From Pontibacter ramchanderi (GTDB lineage Bacteria; Bacteroidota; Bacteroidia; Cytophagales; Hymenobacteraceae), in the NCBI RefSeq assembly GCF_002846395.1, contig NZ_PJMU01000003.1, positions 558,001 through 622,000 of the forward strand: a stretch of DNA of 64,000 nt, read 5' to 3'. Below, piece by piece: positions 1 through 8,875 of this stretch. A model generated the notes under the pieces. The model did no database searches and had not been told where the DNA came from. It was given only the letters and a program-made list of their open reading frames with translations. Position numbers and translations under genes: made by a program. Every line of letters starts with the position of its first letter. The stretch's first letter is position 1.

Positions 1-188
1 AATTTTGCTTTCGACCCATTCAGGTCTATGTTTTGGGCTCCATCTACACGTAATGCCTTGTCAGGTGGGCTATAAAGGCCAGCAAAAATAATATCAATAT
101 TTTCTTTTAGTAACTCTTTGCTTAGGTTAGCTGCAAACACCTCTGCACCTCGATATTGTCGTTTTGTAACTAATTGAATAATCTTCAT
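1..188 (-). CDS. Glycosyltransferase, N-terminal part only (cut by window edge)
   Basis: An open frame begins with ATG at 188-186 and stays open to base 1, giving about 62 residues that begin MKIIQLVTKRQYRGAEVF. This is the start typical of a GT-B glycosyltransferase of the GT4 group, where a first beta strand is followed by a Gly-rich 'RGAE' turn (compare GGAEKS in the next gene upstream). Its ATG overlaps the TGA of the preceding gene (185-187) as ATGA, so translation is probably coupled. It would add a sugar to the lipid-linked polysaccharide repeat on the cytoplasmic side. The catalytic C-terminal half lies outside the window, so the specificity cannot be judged. Confidence 0.8.
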   Translation of the reverse strand, partial: MKIIQLVTKRQYRGAEVFAANLSKELLKENIDIIFAGLYSPPDKALRVDGAQNIDLNGSKAK

Positions 189-1306
189 TCAGCCAAAACT
201 TTTAAATAGATTGCTTCATATTGCCTTGCAATTTTAGATAAATCAAATTTTTCAATTGCATATTGACGACCAACCTGACCCATGATTTTTGCTTTCTCTC
301 GATTCAAAATCATATATTCCATCTTGCTAACTAAATCATCAACAGAACCAAGCTTAAATAAGAGTCCGTTCTTATTATGTTGGATATTTTCAGATAAAAC
401 ACTGATATCGGAAGCTATGATCGGCTTAGCTGCAAGCATAGCCTCAATTATAGAACCACCCAACCCTTCAAAATGTGACGGCATTACAAAACAGTCCGAC
501 TTTGAAAGTAACTCAGGTATATCACTTCGACTTCCAAGCAATTTAACCTTATTTTGAAGTTGATAGGAGTTAATTAAGGCATTATAAGCTTCTTTTGATG
601 GGCCATCACCTGCAAATAATAACCGAACATTTGAATGCTTCTGGTTTAGTCTATAGAATGCTTCTATAAGATCAGCTTGCCCTTTACGGTTTATTAATCT
701 AGCTACATTTATAAATGTAAAAACATCATTATCAGTCTTATTAGGCAAATTAACAAACTTATCAAGTTCTCTCCCTCTGGGTATCACATCAACTTTATCT
801 GCAGGAATATTAAGATAATTTTGATTTGATATTTTTATAGTTTGAGTAATAGCAATATACTTATCACACCAATGGGCTGTCAACCTGTCTATGCTTTCGA
901 ATAATGACAATTTATATTTTGCCATTCTTGTAAGAGATGCATAACGATTGGCTACATAAGAATCATTTACGAAGGAGCCAATATGTGGAATTTTGTCCCA
1001 ATGCGAAACCCATCGTGATACGAGGCTTGATCTAAGTAGCGAAGAATGTATTAAATCCGGTTGCTCATCTTTAATTACTTTTCTTAATTTTTTTATGGCA
1101 CTTCTAAAACTGTACCCCCCTGTAATATTCAAAGAGATAACTTTTATACCTTGCGCTTCATAGTCTTTCTTTAGAATATCACCTTTATACAAGTGAACCA
1201 CAATAGGAGTTATATGAGTAAAATACGGAGCCATCTCCAGAATACTTTTCTCCGCCCCCCCTATATTAAGTGTATCAATAACAAATAATATTTTTTTTCT
1301 TCTCAT
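185..1306 (-). CDS. Glycosyltransferase family 4
   Basis: This 373-residue protein has the full length of a GT-B retaining glycosyltransferase. The N-terminal domain opens with a hydrophobic strand and the acceptor-side turn IGGAEKS. The C-terminal domain has the strand NVARLINRKGQADLIEAF, and around residue 280 the donor-binding E-x7-E motif within HFEGLGGSIIEAM. This is the standard GT4 signature for nucleotide-sugar donors. It should act at the inner face of the membrane on the lipid-linked repeat unit. It begins one base after the stop of the asparagine-synthase-like gene and overlaps the next transferase by four bases. The AT-rich composition matches the rest of the left-hand locus. The sugar and linkage cannot be predicted. 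Confidence 0.88.
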   Translation of the reverse strand: MRRKKILFVIDTLNIGGAEKSILEMAPYFTHITPIVVHLYKGDILKKDYEAQGIKVISLNITGGYSFRSAIKKLRKVIKDEQPDLIHSSLLRSSLVSRWVSHWDKIPHIGSFVNDSYVANRYASLTRMAKYKLSLFESIDRLTAHWCDKYIAITQTIKISNQNYLNIPADKVDVIPRGRELDKFVNLPNKTDNDVFTFINVARLINRKGQADLIEAFYRLNQKHSNVRLLFAGDGPSKEAYNALINSYQLQNKVKLLGSRSDIPELLSKSDCFVMPSHFEGLGGSIIEAMLAAKPIIASDISVLSENIQHNKNGLLFKLGSVDDLVSKMEYMILNREKAKIMGQVGRQYAIEKFDLSKIARQYEAIYLKVLAE

Positions 1307-1307
1307 T

Positions 1308-2969
1308 TTAATGTTTACTAAGCTTAGTATACATTGCAGAAAGTATGTATAGTCTTAAAGCAATTTTCCCATAACTAAGCGATTTTTTACCTTTAGATGC
1401 TAAGAGTTTTTTAATTTTTTTAGGTATTAAACTCTTTATAATACTATTTGATTTAGTTTTTCCTGTTGAGTTTTCTAAAAAGTATAAAGTAGATTTTACT
1501 AAATCTTGAGGTATACCCATTAAACTCCATACTCTCGAATCAATTTTACTCAGTTCAGTTTTAAGATACTCATTTAATAATGATAGCGTAATGTCATTGA
1601 TAGAGAAAGTAGATGCGTATTTAGCATAAGGTATACCCGGCAATATCGAATCATTCAACGACTTACTCATATTCTTACCCTCTAAAAAACTTGGTGGGAT
1701 AGTTTGTGAGAATAGAATGATTGAATTATTAAGAAGGGGATTATAAATCTCAGTAAATGAAAGTTTCAAATCATTTAATGCAGCATTTACATAAGTGTGT
1801 CTAAAATCAAGACCTAGTCGAAAAGAGTATTCTTCTAATGTTTCATTTTCTCTCTTCGTAAATGATTCTTTAATATTGTTTTGTAGACTTAAGGTTGATA
1901 AATTTCTATAATCAGAGACAAGTTCAAAACCCAATGTTTGGCGCATCTGTTCGAAACCATATGCTTTGTATCTTCCAAAGTTATGATCACCCCTGATGAT
2001 TACTTCAATGTCTTTGTTATAAATCTCTCTCCAAATACTGAACCCATCAATATAGCCTGAAATGTGGTCTATGCGCCCCTCACCATGTCTTAAAAATTCT
2101 TTTAGAATAAATTCTTGGTTTCCTGAATCAAAATTGATTTCAAGTATTGAATGGGCAAGGTTAAGTTTTTTGCTTATATCCTTAGCAATACTTACATCAC
2201 TTAAAGGTTGAGATAACGAGCTTGGATCAGTCCACGTCAAACATGGTAATGCTTTCTCTTTAGCAAAGAATAGTAGTAATAAACGGCTCTCAATACCACC
2301 AGATAACAAATGGGTGGTATTTCCAGCATTTAAGTTGATATTCTTAAAACTACTCTTTAACTTTTCAGGCAGTAGTCTGAATACTTCTTTTTTTTTGAAA
2401 GCACGGTTTTGAGTTGGTACTTCCAGTATATTATCAACTTTTACATTACCGCTACCATAAAAGTATTTAACTGATTCGTTACGGCTGAGCAAATTTAGTC
2501 TTTTATCCCATGAATTACCAGGTCCTAAAGTACCAGAACTGAGCATCCAAGGCACAACCTGCGAGTTGAAATCGAAACCACCAATCAATTTGATAATTGG
2601 TTCTTGCAATGACGAAAAAATAAAAAAATCATTATTGCTGTAATACCAAATACCTCTTGAATTTCCCTGATCAGAGGCTATTTCAAAATACTCATTTGTC
2701 TTTCTAAACAAAAAGTAGTTCCCATCAGGATAATGCTTTGGATCCTCAATTCTATAGGAATCAGCAAAACCTAATAAGCCTTCACTCTCATTTAAATATA
2801 AGCTATGATGCTTACCAATAACTACTCTGAATTGGTTGTCGAAATTGAAAATAGAGATTTCAAAATCTTTGTAATTTTCTTCGAACCAATCTTGTATTTT
2901 AGATATAAGAGACCTTACGTTACTTTTATCTGACTTACTGGAATAATATAAATTGAATATTTTAGCCAT
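1308..2969 (-). CDS. Asparagine-synthase-like amidotransferase of polysaccharide locus
   Basis: This 553-residue protein carries the ATP-pyrophosphatase PP-loop SGGIESR around residue 223, followed by the aspartate-rich strand expected in the AsnB C-terminal domain. The N-terminus (MAKIFNLYYS) lacks the Cys2 nucleophile of glutamine-dependent AsnB, so the Ntn glutaminase half appears inactive or replaced and ammonia would need another source. In polysaccharide clusters such enzymes (for example WbpS of Pseudomonas O-antigen loci) convert uronic acid carboxylates to amides. The dehydrogenase and epimerase upstream could supply a HexNAcA substrate, so amidation of that sugar is a reasonable inference. 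It overlaps the next upstream GT2 gene by eight bases. Confidence 0.75.
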   Translation of the reverse strand: MAKIFNLYYSSKSDKSNVRSLISKIQDWFEENYKDFEISIFNFDNQFRVVIGKHHSLYLNESEGLLGFADSYRIEDPKHYPDGNYFLFRKTNEYFEIASDQGNSRGIWYYSNNDFFIFSSLQEPIIKLIGGFDFNSQVVPWMLSSGTLGPGNSWDKRLNLLSRNESVKYFYGSGNVKVDNILEVPTQNRAFKKKEVFRLLPEKLKSSFKNINLNAGNTTHLLSGGIESRLLLLFFAKEKALPCLTWTDPSSLSQPLSDVSIAKDISKKLNLAHSILEINFDSGNQEFILKEFLRHGEGRIDHISGYIDGFSIWREIYNKDIEVIIRGDHNFGRYKAYGFEQMRQTLGFELVSDYRNLSTLSLQNNIKESFTKRENETLEEYSFRLGLDFRHTYVNAALNDLKLSFTEIYNPLLNNSIILFSQTIPPSFLEGKNMSKSLNDSILPGIPYAKYASTFSINDITLSLLNEYLKTELSKIDSRVWSLMGIPQDLVKSTLYFLENSTGKTKSNSIIKSLIPKKIKKLLASKGKKSLSYGKIALRLYILSAMYTKLSKH

Positions 2970-3831
2970 TTTTAAGCAGATATTTAAATAAGTAATAATA
3001 GTTTCTAAAGTCCAGAGGATTAGCCTTTATTGCATTACTAATTATTGTCTTTGCCATCGACAAATTGCCAGACAGCATATTATAATAACTAGCCTTTCTT
3101 AGCAAACGTGCTAAATACCAGATATTATCGTTAATAAACCCTTTATGCTTAGAAATAATATAGTTATAAGACTTTGCTTGATTGCTGTAATCCAATGTAA
3201 GTCTATACCCTTCATGAATAATCGAGAGATATAAGACATCAGGCACTACATGAAATTTTGCAATTTGGAATACTCTTAATAAGAATTCAGTATCTTCAGA
3301 GGTTCGTAAATTGGGATCAAACAATCCTGCTTGAATACAAGTACTTTTTCTAACAACTAATCCTCTCCCTGTACTAGTCCTAATTGTCTTCAAATAGAAC
3401 TTGAGATCTGTTACATCAGGCTGCCACAATTGATGTCGCTCTCTTATAACTTCTCCTTCTTTAACCCACTTATGTTGAACACCACACCAAAAGATACTAG
3501 CTTCTGAATTTTCTAAAATATTACGATTAAATACTTCTATAAAATTGGGGTATAGCTGATTATCACTATCTAAAAAAACAATAAAGTCACCCTTCGCTTC
3601 TAGTATCCCAGTATTTCGAGAATATGCAGCTCCAGAATTTTCCTTGTTCCTTAAATATTTGATTCTGCTATCTTTTAATTTTTCGAAATAGGCTTGCGTT
3701 TCATCAGATGAACAATCATCAACTACTATAATTTCAAAATATGAGTAAGATTGATTTAATACACTTGCTATGGCCTCTTTGAGCAACGAAAGTCTATTAA
3801 AGGTAGGTATGACTACAGTATAATAAATCAT
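2962..3831 (-). CDS. Glycosyltransferase family 2
   Basis: This 289-residue protein has a GT-A fold. It starts with the strand YTVVIPTFNR and continues with the nucleotide-binding segment IIVVDDCSSDET. The metal-binding DXD-type motif is in FLDSDN around residue 88, and the acceptor region includes TSEDTEFLLRVF (the ED motif). The last 50 residues are helical and outside the core. It would transfer a sugar from a nucleotide donor to the growing repeat unit in the cytoplasm. It overlaps the genes on both sides by four to eight bases, so it belongs to the same transcription unit. Sugar specificity is unknown. Confidence 0.87.
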   Translation of the reverse strand: MIYYTVVIPTFNRLSLLKEAIASVLNQSYSYFEIIVVDDCSSDETQAYFEKLKDSRIKYLRNKENSGAAYSRNTGILEAKGDFIVFLDSDNQLYPNFIEVFNRNILENSEASIFWCGVQHKWVKEGEVIRERHQLWQPDVTDLKFYLKTIRTSTGRGLVVRKSTCIQAGLFDPNLRTSEDTEFLLRVFQIAKFHVVPDVLYLSIIHEGYRLTLDYSNQAKSYNYIISKHKGFINDNIWYLARLLRKASYYNMLSGNLSMAKTIISNAIKANPLDFRNYYYLFKYLLKNG

Positions 3832-4637
3832 GCGAACAGCTTAGTTATACGATATTTGTTAATAGCTAATGCAATTACAGTAAACCTCTTAATGATATAT
3901 AATTGATTGCTAAAACTTACATGTCTATTGAAGACGTATAGTCTTAGTAGGTTATGTCTAAATTTGTATTTATCCTCAAATTTCGATTTAGTAATTCTGT
4001 TGTTGGCATGAATTCTTACAACACTTACTGGGTCAGAATTGAAGTTTGTTATTACATTACAATATAAGCTCAGTTTCAACCATAAGTCGGTATCCTGGTT
4101 TAATCTTAAATCCTCGTTGAACAAGAATGGTGGTTTCAAAATAGAGCGTTTGATAGTAATTGCATTCGTTGCTATCGTTCCCCGGCCCATCCTTAATAGT
4201 GCTGAAAATGTACTCTCATCTTTTAGTTGATAAATATATTTGGAACTATCAGTGATTGACTTTTCCATTAGTACGTCGAATTTATCTAGACTATATACTG
4301 AACGGGCATAATCAAATCTATTGGGCAGATACCAGTCGTCAGCATCAAGGAAAGCTATATAATCGTACTGCGCATATGATATACCTAGATTTCTACTAGC
4401 TCCTGCACCTCTATTTTCACCATTAGGATGTCGAAAGAGTCTAACTTTGTCATACATTTTTTGTAACTGTAGGCAGATTTCAAGCGCATTGTCCGGAGAA
4501 TTATCTTCAATCAATAATATCTCTCCAACTTCTTTTAAATGAACTGCTGATTCAACTGATTTTGTAACAAATTTAGCAGCATTATAAACTGGGATTATTA
4601 CTGATACACGGAATTGGTCAATGTCATATTTTCCCAT
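3828..4637 (-). CDS. Glycosyltransferase family 2
   Basis: This 269-residue GT-A transferase shows VSVIIPVYNAAKFV at the start, the nucleotide-binding segment ILLIEDNSPDNAL, the DXD-type motif in FLDADDWYLP, and NQDTDLWLKLS in the acceptor half. It overlaps the following GT2 gene by four bases. Together with the other transferases it probably builds the oligosaccharide repeat unit that the Wzx-like flippase exports. The DNA is AT-rich with many ATA and AGA codons, unlike the genes to the right of 24 kb, which fits horizontal exchange of this part of the locus. Donor and linkage cannot be assigned. Confidence 0.87.
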   Translation of the reverse strand: MGKYDIDQFRVSVIIPVYNAAKFVTKSVESAVHLKEVGEILLIEDNSPDNALEICLQLQKMYDKVRLFRHPNGENRGAGASRNLGISYAQYDYIAFLDADDWYLPNRFDYARSVYSLDKFDVLMEKSITDSSKYIYQLKDESTFSALLRMGRGTIATNAITIKRSILKPPFLFNEDLRLNQDTDLWLKLSLYCNVITNFNSDPVSVVRIHANNRITKSKFEDKYKFRHNLLRLYVFNRHVSFSNQLYIIKRFTVIALAINKYRITKLFA

Positions 4638-4668
4638 ATTTGATTAGAATTATCGAGAGAAGAAATGA

Positions 4669-5349
4669 TTAATATCTGAGTAAATATTTATTTAATATAT
4701 CTTCAGTTAACGTACTTAAAAACAATTCTTCATTCTGTTGTATTTTTTCAACATCCCAATCCCACCAAGCCAGATCGTTAATCTTTTGTATAATAGCTGT
4801 ATCAAACCTATATTTGATAACTTTTGCTGGTGACCCAGCAACAATTGCATAAGGGGGTATATATCCCGAAACAACAGAATTTGCCGCTACAATAACTCCA
4901 TTACTAATATGTGCACCAGATAGTATAACACAGTGTGTTCCTATCCAGACGTCATTACCTATTATAATGTCACCTTTGGATACTATATCAGATTCAATAC
5001 TATTATTAAATATATTTTTACTCATAAAATAAGTTGAAATTCTATCCATTTTATGATGATACTCTTGAATAGAAACATTTCGAGCTATAGAACAAAACCG
5101 CCCTATTTGGACACTATTAATTTTACTGTAGATATCAGTGTTAGGGCCATTAATCACAGATAGCTTACCTATAGAAACATTACCACTAATTTTAACACCT
5201 CCAACAATTTTAACGCCAAATTCTAAATTTACATTACCTTTAATAGATGCTTTCTTTATATGGATATCCTCTGATAATAATCTAGAGTTTAAAGATCCCA
5301 TATAATTAGATACAATTCTTTTAAGTTTTGATTTCAATGATGTTAACAT
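4669..5349 (-). CDS. Hexapeptide-repeat O-acetyltransferase (CatB/XAT type)
   Basis: The 226-residue product consists of left-handed beta-helix hexapeptide repeats: an early set (around residues 30-75), then IGNDVWIGTHCVILSG and ANSVVSGYIPPYAIVAGSPA near residues 135-175. The PYAIVAGSPAK segment is diagnostic of the xenobiotic/CatB acetyltransferase group. The loop EYHHKMDR supplies the likely catalytic histidine. It would move an acetyl group from acetyl-CoA to a sugar hydroxyl or amine. Because no LegH/PglD-like N-acetyltransferase is seen beside the legionaminic genes, this enzyme is one possible substitute, but its distance from them and its subfamily make O-acetylation of the glycan more likely. 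Confidence 0.82.
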   Translation of the reverse strand: MLTSLKSKLKRIVSNYMGSLNSRLLSEDIHIKKASIKGNVNLEFGVKIVGGVKISGNVSIGKLSVINGPNTDIYSKINSVQIGRFCSIARNVSIQEYHHKMDRISTYFMSKNIFNNSIESDIVSKGDIIIGNDVWIGTHCVILSGAHISNGVIVAANSVVSGYIPPYAIVAGSPAKVIKYRFDTAIIQKINDLAWWDWDVEKIQQNEELFLSTLTEDILNKYLLRY

Positions 5350-5354
5350 AATTC

Positions 5355-6794
5355 TTATGCTTTTATGGAATCTTCGAAATTTAAGAATACATCGTTAATA
5401 TCTGTTGCTTTTTGGGTTATCCTATAACTCCCTAGTTCCTCAATCAACTCTATTAGTTTTGTTGAGTCTTCATCAATAAGAGGAAATGCGAGTTTATGAT
5501 TAATTAAGTTATTAAAGCTTGCTACACCTATTTCATCAATTATAATCGTGGGCACACCAATTTGAGCTGCTTCTAAAATTGAGCCTGAGAATTTTGAAAT
5601 ATGTATGGTTGTTCTTTTTAATAAATCTGGCAAAGGTATATCTGTTGCGTCTTTAATATTAACCTTATTCTTTAAGTCGTGTTTTTCAAGTAATTTAATC
5701 AAAGTATCATACTGATGCATTTGCCTTGGATGAAGTCTAATAAACCAATTATAGCTATTGGCAGTTTTTGCTATTACCTTTAATATATAATCATCGAGAA
5801 TAGGTGCTATTGGTTGTAAAGTATACAAAATAATCTTTTCAGGTAATTCAAATGAATTATTTTTTGCATATGTTAGATAACTTAACCATGGATTCCCCCC
5901 GGCTATTACACTATGATTGTTAGTTGTATCTGTCCAAATACCAATATGACTACATGAATCCTCATCCCAACACCAAAAAGTTTTTGGTAGTAGTTCATAT
6001 CCCTTAGTTGGTATATTTGACCATTTAGTATAAGCAACATGTAACGGACCTTGTGTCCCATGTTGCATATCAAATGATTTAACTCCGAGTCTGTAGGCGG
6101 CTAAATTAAAAGCTAGCATTTCTTTGCTATAATAGCATAGAGCAAAACAATGGGTAGCATTAACTTTTTTAAAGAAAATCTCAAATACTGTACTATAGGT
6201 TTCTATTTGAGAAAGTTTCCTCTCCAATTTCTCTATTTTCAATCCTGATATTTCAAACCCCTCTGCCTCTGCATCAATTAAAAAGGCATTGTAGCCCAGC
6301 AGTTGTGAATTGAACTTCTTAGTTTTCAGTTTCCATCTAAATCTCTCAAAGATTTTGGCAATATGGAGAATCCTGTATAATTCAATTATTCTAGACTTTT
6401 TATAAAATTTGTCAAAAGATTCTCTTACTCCATCATATTCTAAAAGATAAAATGATTTACCATTTTTATCTTCTAAATAGTCTAATAATGGATCGAAATA
6501 TTTATTAATATTTTTTTCATTTAGCCAAGATCTATGTGAGTTTGCACCTGCAAACACAACGTTACTCTTCTTAAATTTTTTTAATATAAAAAAAATTGAA
6601 TATAGAAAATCTTGTATTAATGACGACTTATTAGCTCTCTTAATTTTCTCGGTCGATTTATGCTTATTCCAATGAGAAAAAAACAGATCAAGCCTTATGA
6701 CTGGCCAAATGTGTATATCATTAATTTTCCAAGATGCAACATCATATTTACCTTCAAAATCAATTATAGACTTTATTATTTTGTTTCTTTCCAA
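5355..6794 (-). CDS. Putative GT-B-like glycosyltransferase / capsule biosynthesis protein
   Basis: The family of this 479-residue protein is not recognised with certainty. Visible segments are FDMQHGTQGPLHVAYTKW near the middle, the C-terminal strand NWFIRLHPRQ around residue 345, and KFSGSILEAAQIGVPTIII near residue 415. The LHPR segment and the S/G-x-x-x-E-A motif resemble GT-B polysaccharide enzymes such as sialyl-/polysialyl- and CDP-glycerol-type transferases. Given the adjacent CMP-nonulosonate genes, a nonulosonic acid transferase is an attractive but unproven guess. The start is TTG at 6794, since no better ATG is present. It lies 35 bases inside the end of the flippase gene, which implies coupled translation. 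Confidence 0.6.
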   Translation of the reverse strand: MERNKIIKSIIDFEGKYDVASWKINDIHIWPVIRLDLFFSHWNKHKSTEKIKRANKSSLIQDFLYSIFFILKKFKKSNVVFAGANSHRSWLNEKNINKYFDPLLDYLEDKNGKSFYLLEYDGVRESFDKFYKKSRIIELYRILHIAKIFERFRWKLKTKKFNSQLLGYNAFLIDAEAEGFEISGLKIEKLERKLSQIETYSTVFEIFFKKVNATHCFALCYYSKEMLAFNLAAYRLGVKSFDMQHGTQGPLHVAYTKWSNIPTKGYELLPKTFWCWDEDSCSHIGIWTDTTNNHSVIAGGNPWLSYLTYAKNNSFELPEKIILYTLQPIAPILDDYILKVIAKTANSYNWFIRLHPRQMHQYDTLIKLLEKHDLKNKVNIKDATDIPLPDLLKRTTIHISKFSGSILEAAQIGVPTIIIDEIGVASFNNLINHKLAFPLIDEDSTKLIELIEELGSYRITQKATDINDVFLNFEDSIKA

Positions 6795-8193
6795 GGTTTT
6801 TCGAATTAAATATTCTTACTGTTAAGCCTCCAATTAATAAGATTATAGTTGTTATAAATATTTTGTATAATAGATTTAATTCAACTAAATAGTAGGCCAA
6901 TACGGTTATAAATATAGATCCAGATATCCAAAACAAAGGATAATATTTCACTTTAGTTATTTCTCTAAATTTTTTCATAAAGAAGCCTGCATATCCCATA
7001 TACATTAAGCTTACAAAAGTTGTAACTGCGGCTATTTGAAATCCATAAAATGGTATTAGGAAAAAGTTTAGAACGAGATTGCTAATGCCAGCAACAGTAG
7101 TAATTTTCCAAAGCTGTTTCGTATTCTCTGTATAAAATAATTTACTATTCGCTCCATAGTACATGGGTCGATAATTATAGCTCATGACTATTATTATAGC
7201 TAATGGATACATTTCGCTCAAAACATTATTTTTAATAAGGATATAGAAAATCTCTTTTAACCATAAGCTTATTATGAAAGTCATCAACCAAAATATTATC
7301 TGCAACAAAAAAATTAAATCTCTTGCTCTCTTGTCCTCTCCCTGTTTATAATACTCATTAAGCATTGGGTTAATTGCTAAACCACTTGCAATAGCTATTC
7401 GCTCTACATAACCACCAATGGTATAAGCAATATTATACTTCCCTATATCTCCTGTTCCTATTTTCAACCAATCCATTACCATACGGTCAGAACTATTTAA
7501 TAAATAGCTAGAGTAATAGTGCGGAACAGTTGGTAAACTTCTTTTCAAATAACCCCTGATGGTTTTCCATTTAAAGTTGAATATAGGCGTAATACCCAAT
7601 TGTATGTTTATTGGTATCCAATATGATACATTTGAGAGTATACCAACTATAAATGATGTCCAAAACCATCCCATATACCCTAGTTTTAGATATGAGATAG
7701 TAAATAGATTTAAGAAAACAGCTAACACTCCAAAAATTGCTGTCCTAACTCCTACTTGTAGAGGCTGTTTATTTATTTGGAAGTAAGTAGTTCCTAAAGT
7801 ACTTGTATTACCAAATGCCACAATTGGTAATATATTCAATAATACAATTGATATTGTATTATCACTAGCTTCATTAGGAACTACTTTATAAAGAAGCAAA
7901 CCCAATATTAATGTATAAGGAATAACCCATAAACTTAAAAAGCCGTAAATTTGCCTCCAAGCCCACTTATATTGGTTTGGAGATTTATAAAAAGTATTTA
8001 CTAAAATTAGTCTAAGTCCAAGAGTTGATAAAACTGAAATTACGCCAGTATAAGCTGTGAGGGTTCCTGCAACACCGTAATCTAACTCAGTTAGGTCTTG
8101 TGTAATTACTGGTAAAACAAAAAGACTTGCAATTTTTGATACATGTGGCGCAAGTCCATATATGGCTGTATGAGAAAAAATCCTTTTTAACAT
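6760..8193 (-). CDS. Wzx-type polysaccharide flippase (MOP superfamily)
   Basis: This 477-residue membrane protein has about 12-14 hydrophobic segments and short charged loops. The opening (IFSHTAIYGLAPHVSKIASL) and the long alternation of helices match RfbX/Wzx flippases of the MATE/MOP superfamily. It should move undecaprenyl-linked repeat units across the inner membrane, which together with the Wza/Wzc genes implies Wzx/Wzy-dependent export. No obvious Wzy polymerase (many TM segments plus a large periplasmic loop) is visible in the window; it may lie beyond the left edge. The gene ends inside the following transferase gene and starts four bases after the CMP-sugar synthetase. Confidence 0.85.
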   Translation of the reverse strand: MLKRIFSHTAIYGLAPHVSKIASLFVLPVITQDLTELDYGVAGTLTAYTGVISVLSTLGLRLILVNTFYKSPNQYKWAWRQIYGFLSLWVIPYTLILGLLLYKVVPNEASDNTISIVLLNILPIVAFGNTSTLGTTYFQINKQPLQVGVRTAIFGVLAVFLNLFTISYLKLGYMGWFWTSFIVGILSNVSYWIPINIQLGITPIFNFKWKTIRGYLKRSLPTVPHYYSSYLLNSSDRMVMDWLKIGTGDIGKYNIAYTIGGYVERIAIASGLAINPMLNEYYKQGEDKRARDLIFLLQIIFWLMTFIISLWLKEIFYILIKNNVLSEMYPLAIIIVMSYNYRPMYYGANSKLFYTENTKQLWKITTVAGISNLVLNFFLIPFYGFQIAAVTTFVSLMYMGYAGFFMKKFREITKVKYYPLFWISGSIFITVLAYYLVELNLLYKIFITTIILLIGGLTVRIFNSKNLGKKQNNKVYN

Positions 8194-8197
8194 TCTT

Positions 8198-8875
8198 CTA
8201 TTTTCTCATCAAAATATATTCGCACCATGCAAAATCTAAGTTATCATCAATATCAATAGAGCTCATTTTATCCATAACATACTTTGCTTTTTGTAGTTCA
8301 GCTAGTACTTTATGTTTTAGTTTTTCAATATTAATAATATAAATAGCGCCATTCAATTCATAGACCTTTGGACAATCTTGCCTGGTAGTAAAAGTACCTT
8401 CCTTTGATTTTTTTAAAAATCCATATTTATCTTCTTCAAAGAGTACATAGTATGGATTTGCATCTGTTTCTTTTACTGAAACGATCATTTCAGTTTCGGA
8501 ATTTATAAGATCTAATGCTTCTTTAATTTGTTTACCTGTGCGTAAAGGAGAAGTTGGTTGAAGCAATACCACGTAATCATATGGTTTGCTGATACTTTCA
8601 TAATACTGAATCGCATGCTTCAAAACCTCTTCTGAAGTTGCATTATCTGTAGCGAGCTCCGCTGGTCTTATGAAGGGAAGATCCAAGCCATAATGTTTAA
8701 CAACTTCTGCTATGCTCTCATCATCAGTTGAGACACAAATATCAATATCACTACTTACTTCTCTTGCGGCATCAATAGTATAGTATATTAAAGGCCTTCC
8801 ATTAAGATGCTTAATATTTTTGCCAGGTAAACCTTTAGATCCCCCTCTCGCAGGAATTAAATAGAGTATATTCAT
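8198..8875 (-). CDS. legF: CMP-nonulosonate (legionaminate/neuraminate) cytidylyltransferase
   Basis: The 225-residue protein opens with the nucleotide-binding signature IPARGGSKGLPGKNI, which defines acylneuraminate cytidylyltransferases. It continues with STDDESIAEVV and LLQPTSPLRT, the CTP- and sugar-binding segments. It activates a nonulosonic acid with CTP to give the CMP-sugar donor. With LegB, LegC and PtmE-like proteins next to it, legionaminic rather than neuraminic or pseudaminic acid is the most probable substrate. The symbol reflects that context and not direct proof. The start directly abuts the PtmE-like stop. Confidence 0.85.
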   Translation of the reverse strand: MNILYLIPARGGSKGLPGKNIKHLNGRPLIYYTIDAAREVSSDIDICVSTDDESIAEVVKHYGLDLPFIRPAELATDNATSEEVLKHAIQYYESISKPYDYVVLLQPTSPLRTGKQIKEALDLINSETEMIVSVKETDANPYYVLFEEDKYGFLKKSKEGTFTTRQDCPKVYELNGAIYIINIEKLKHKVLAELQKAKYVMDKMSSIDIDDNLDFAWCEYILMRK

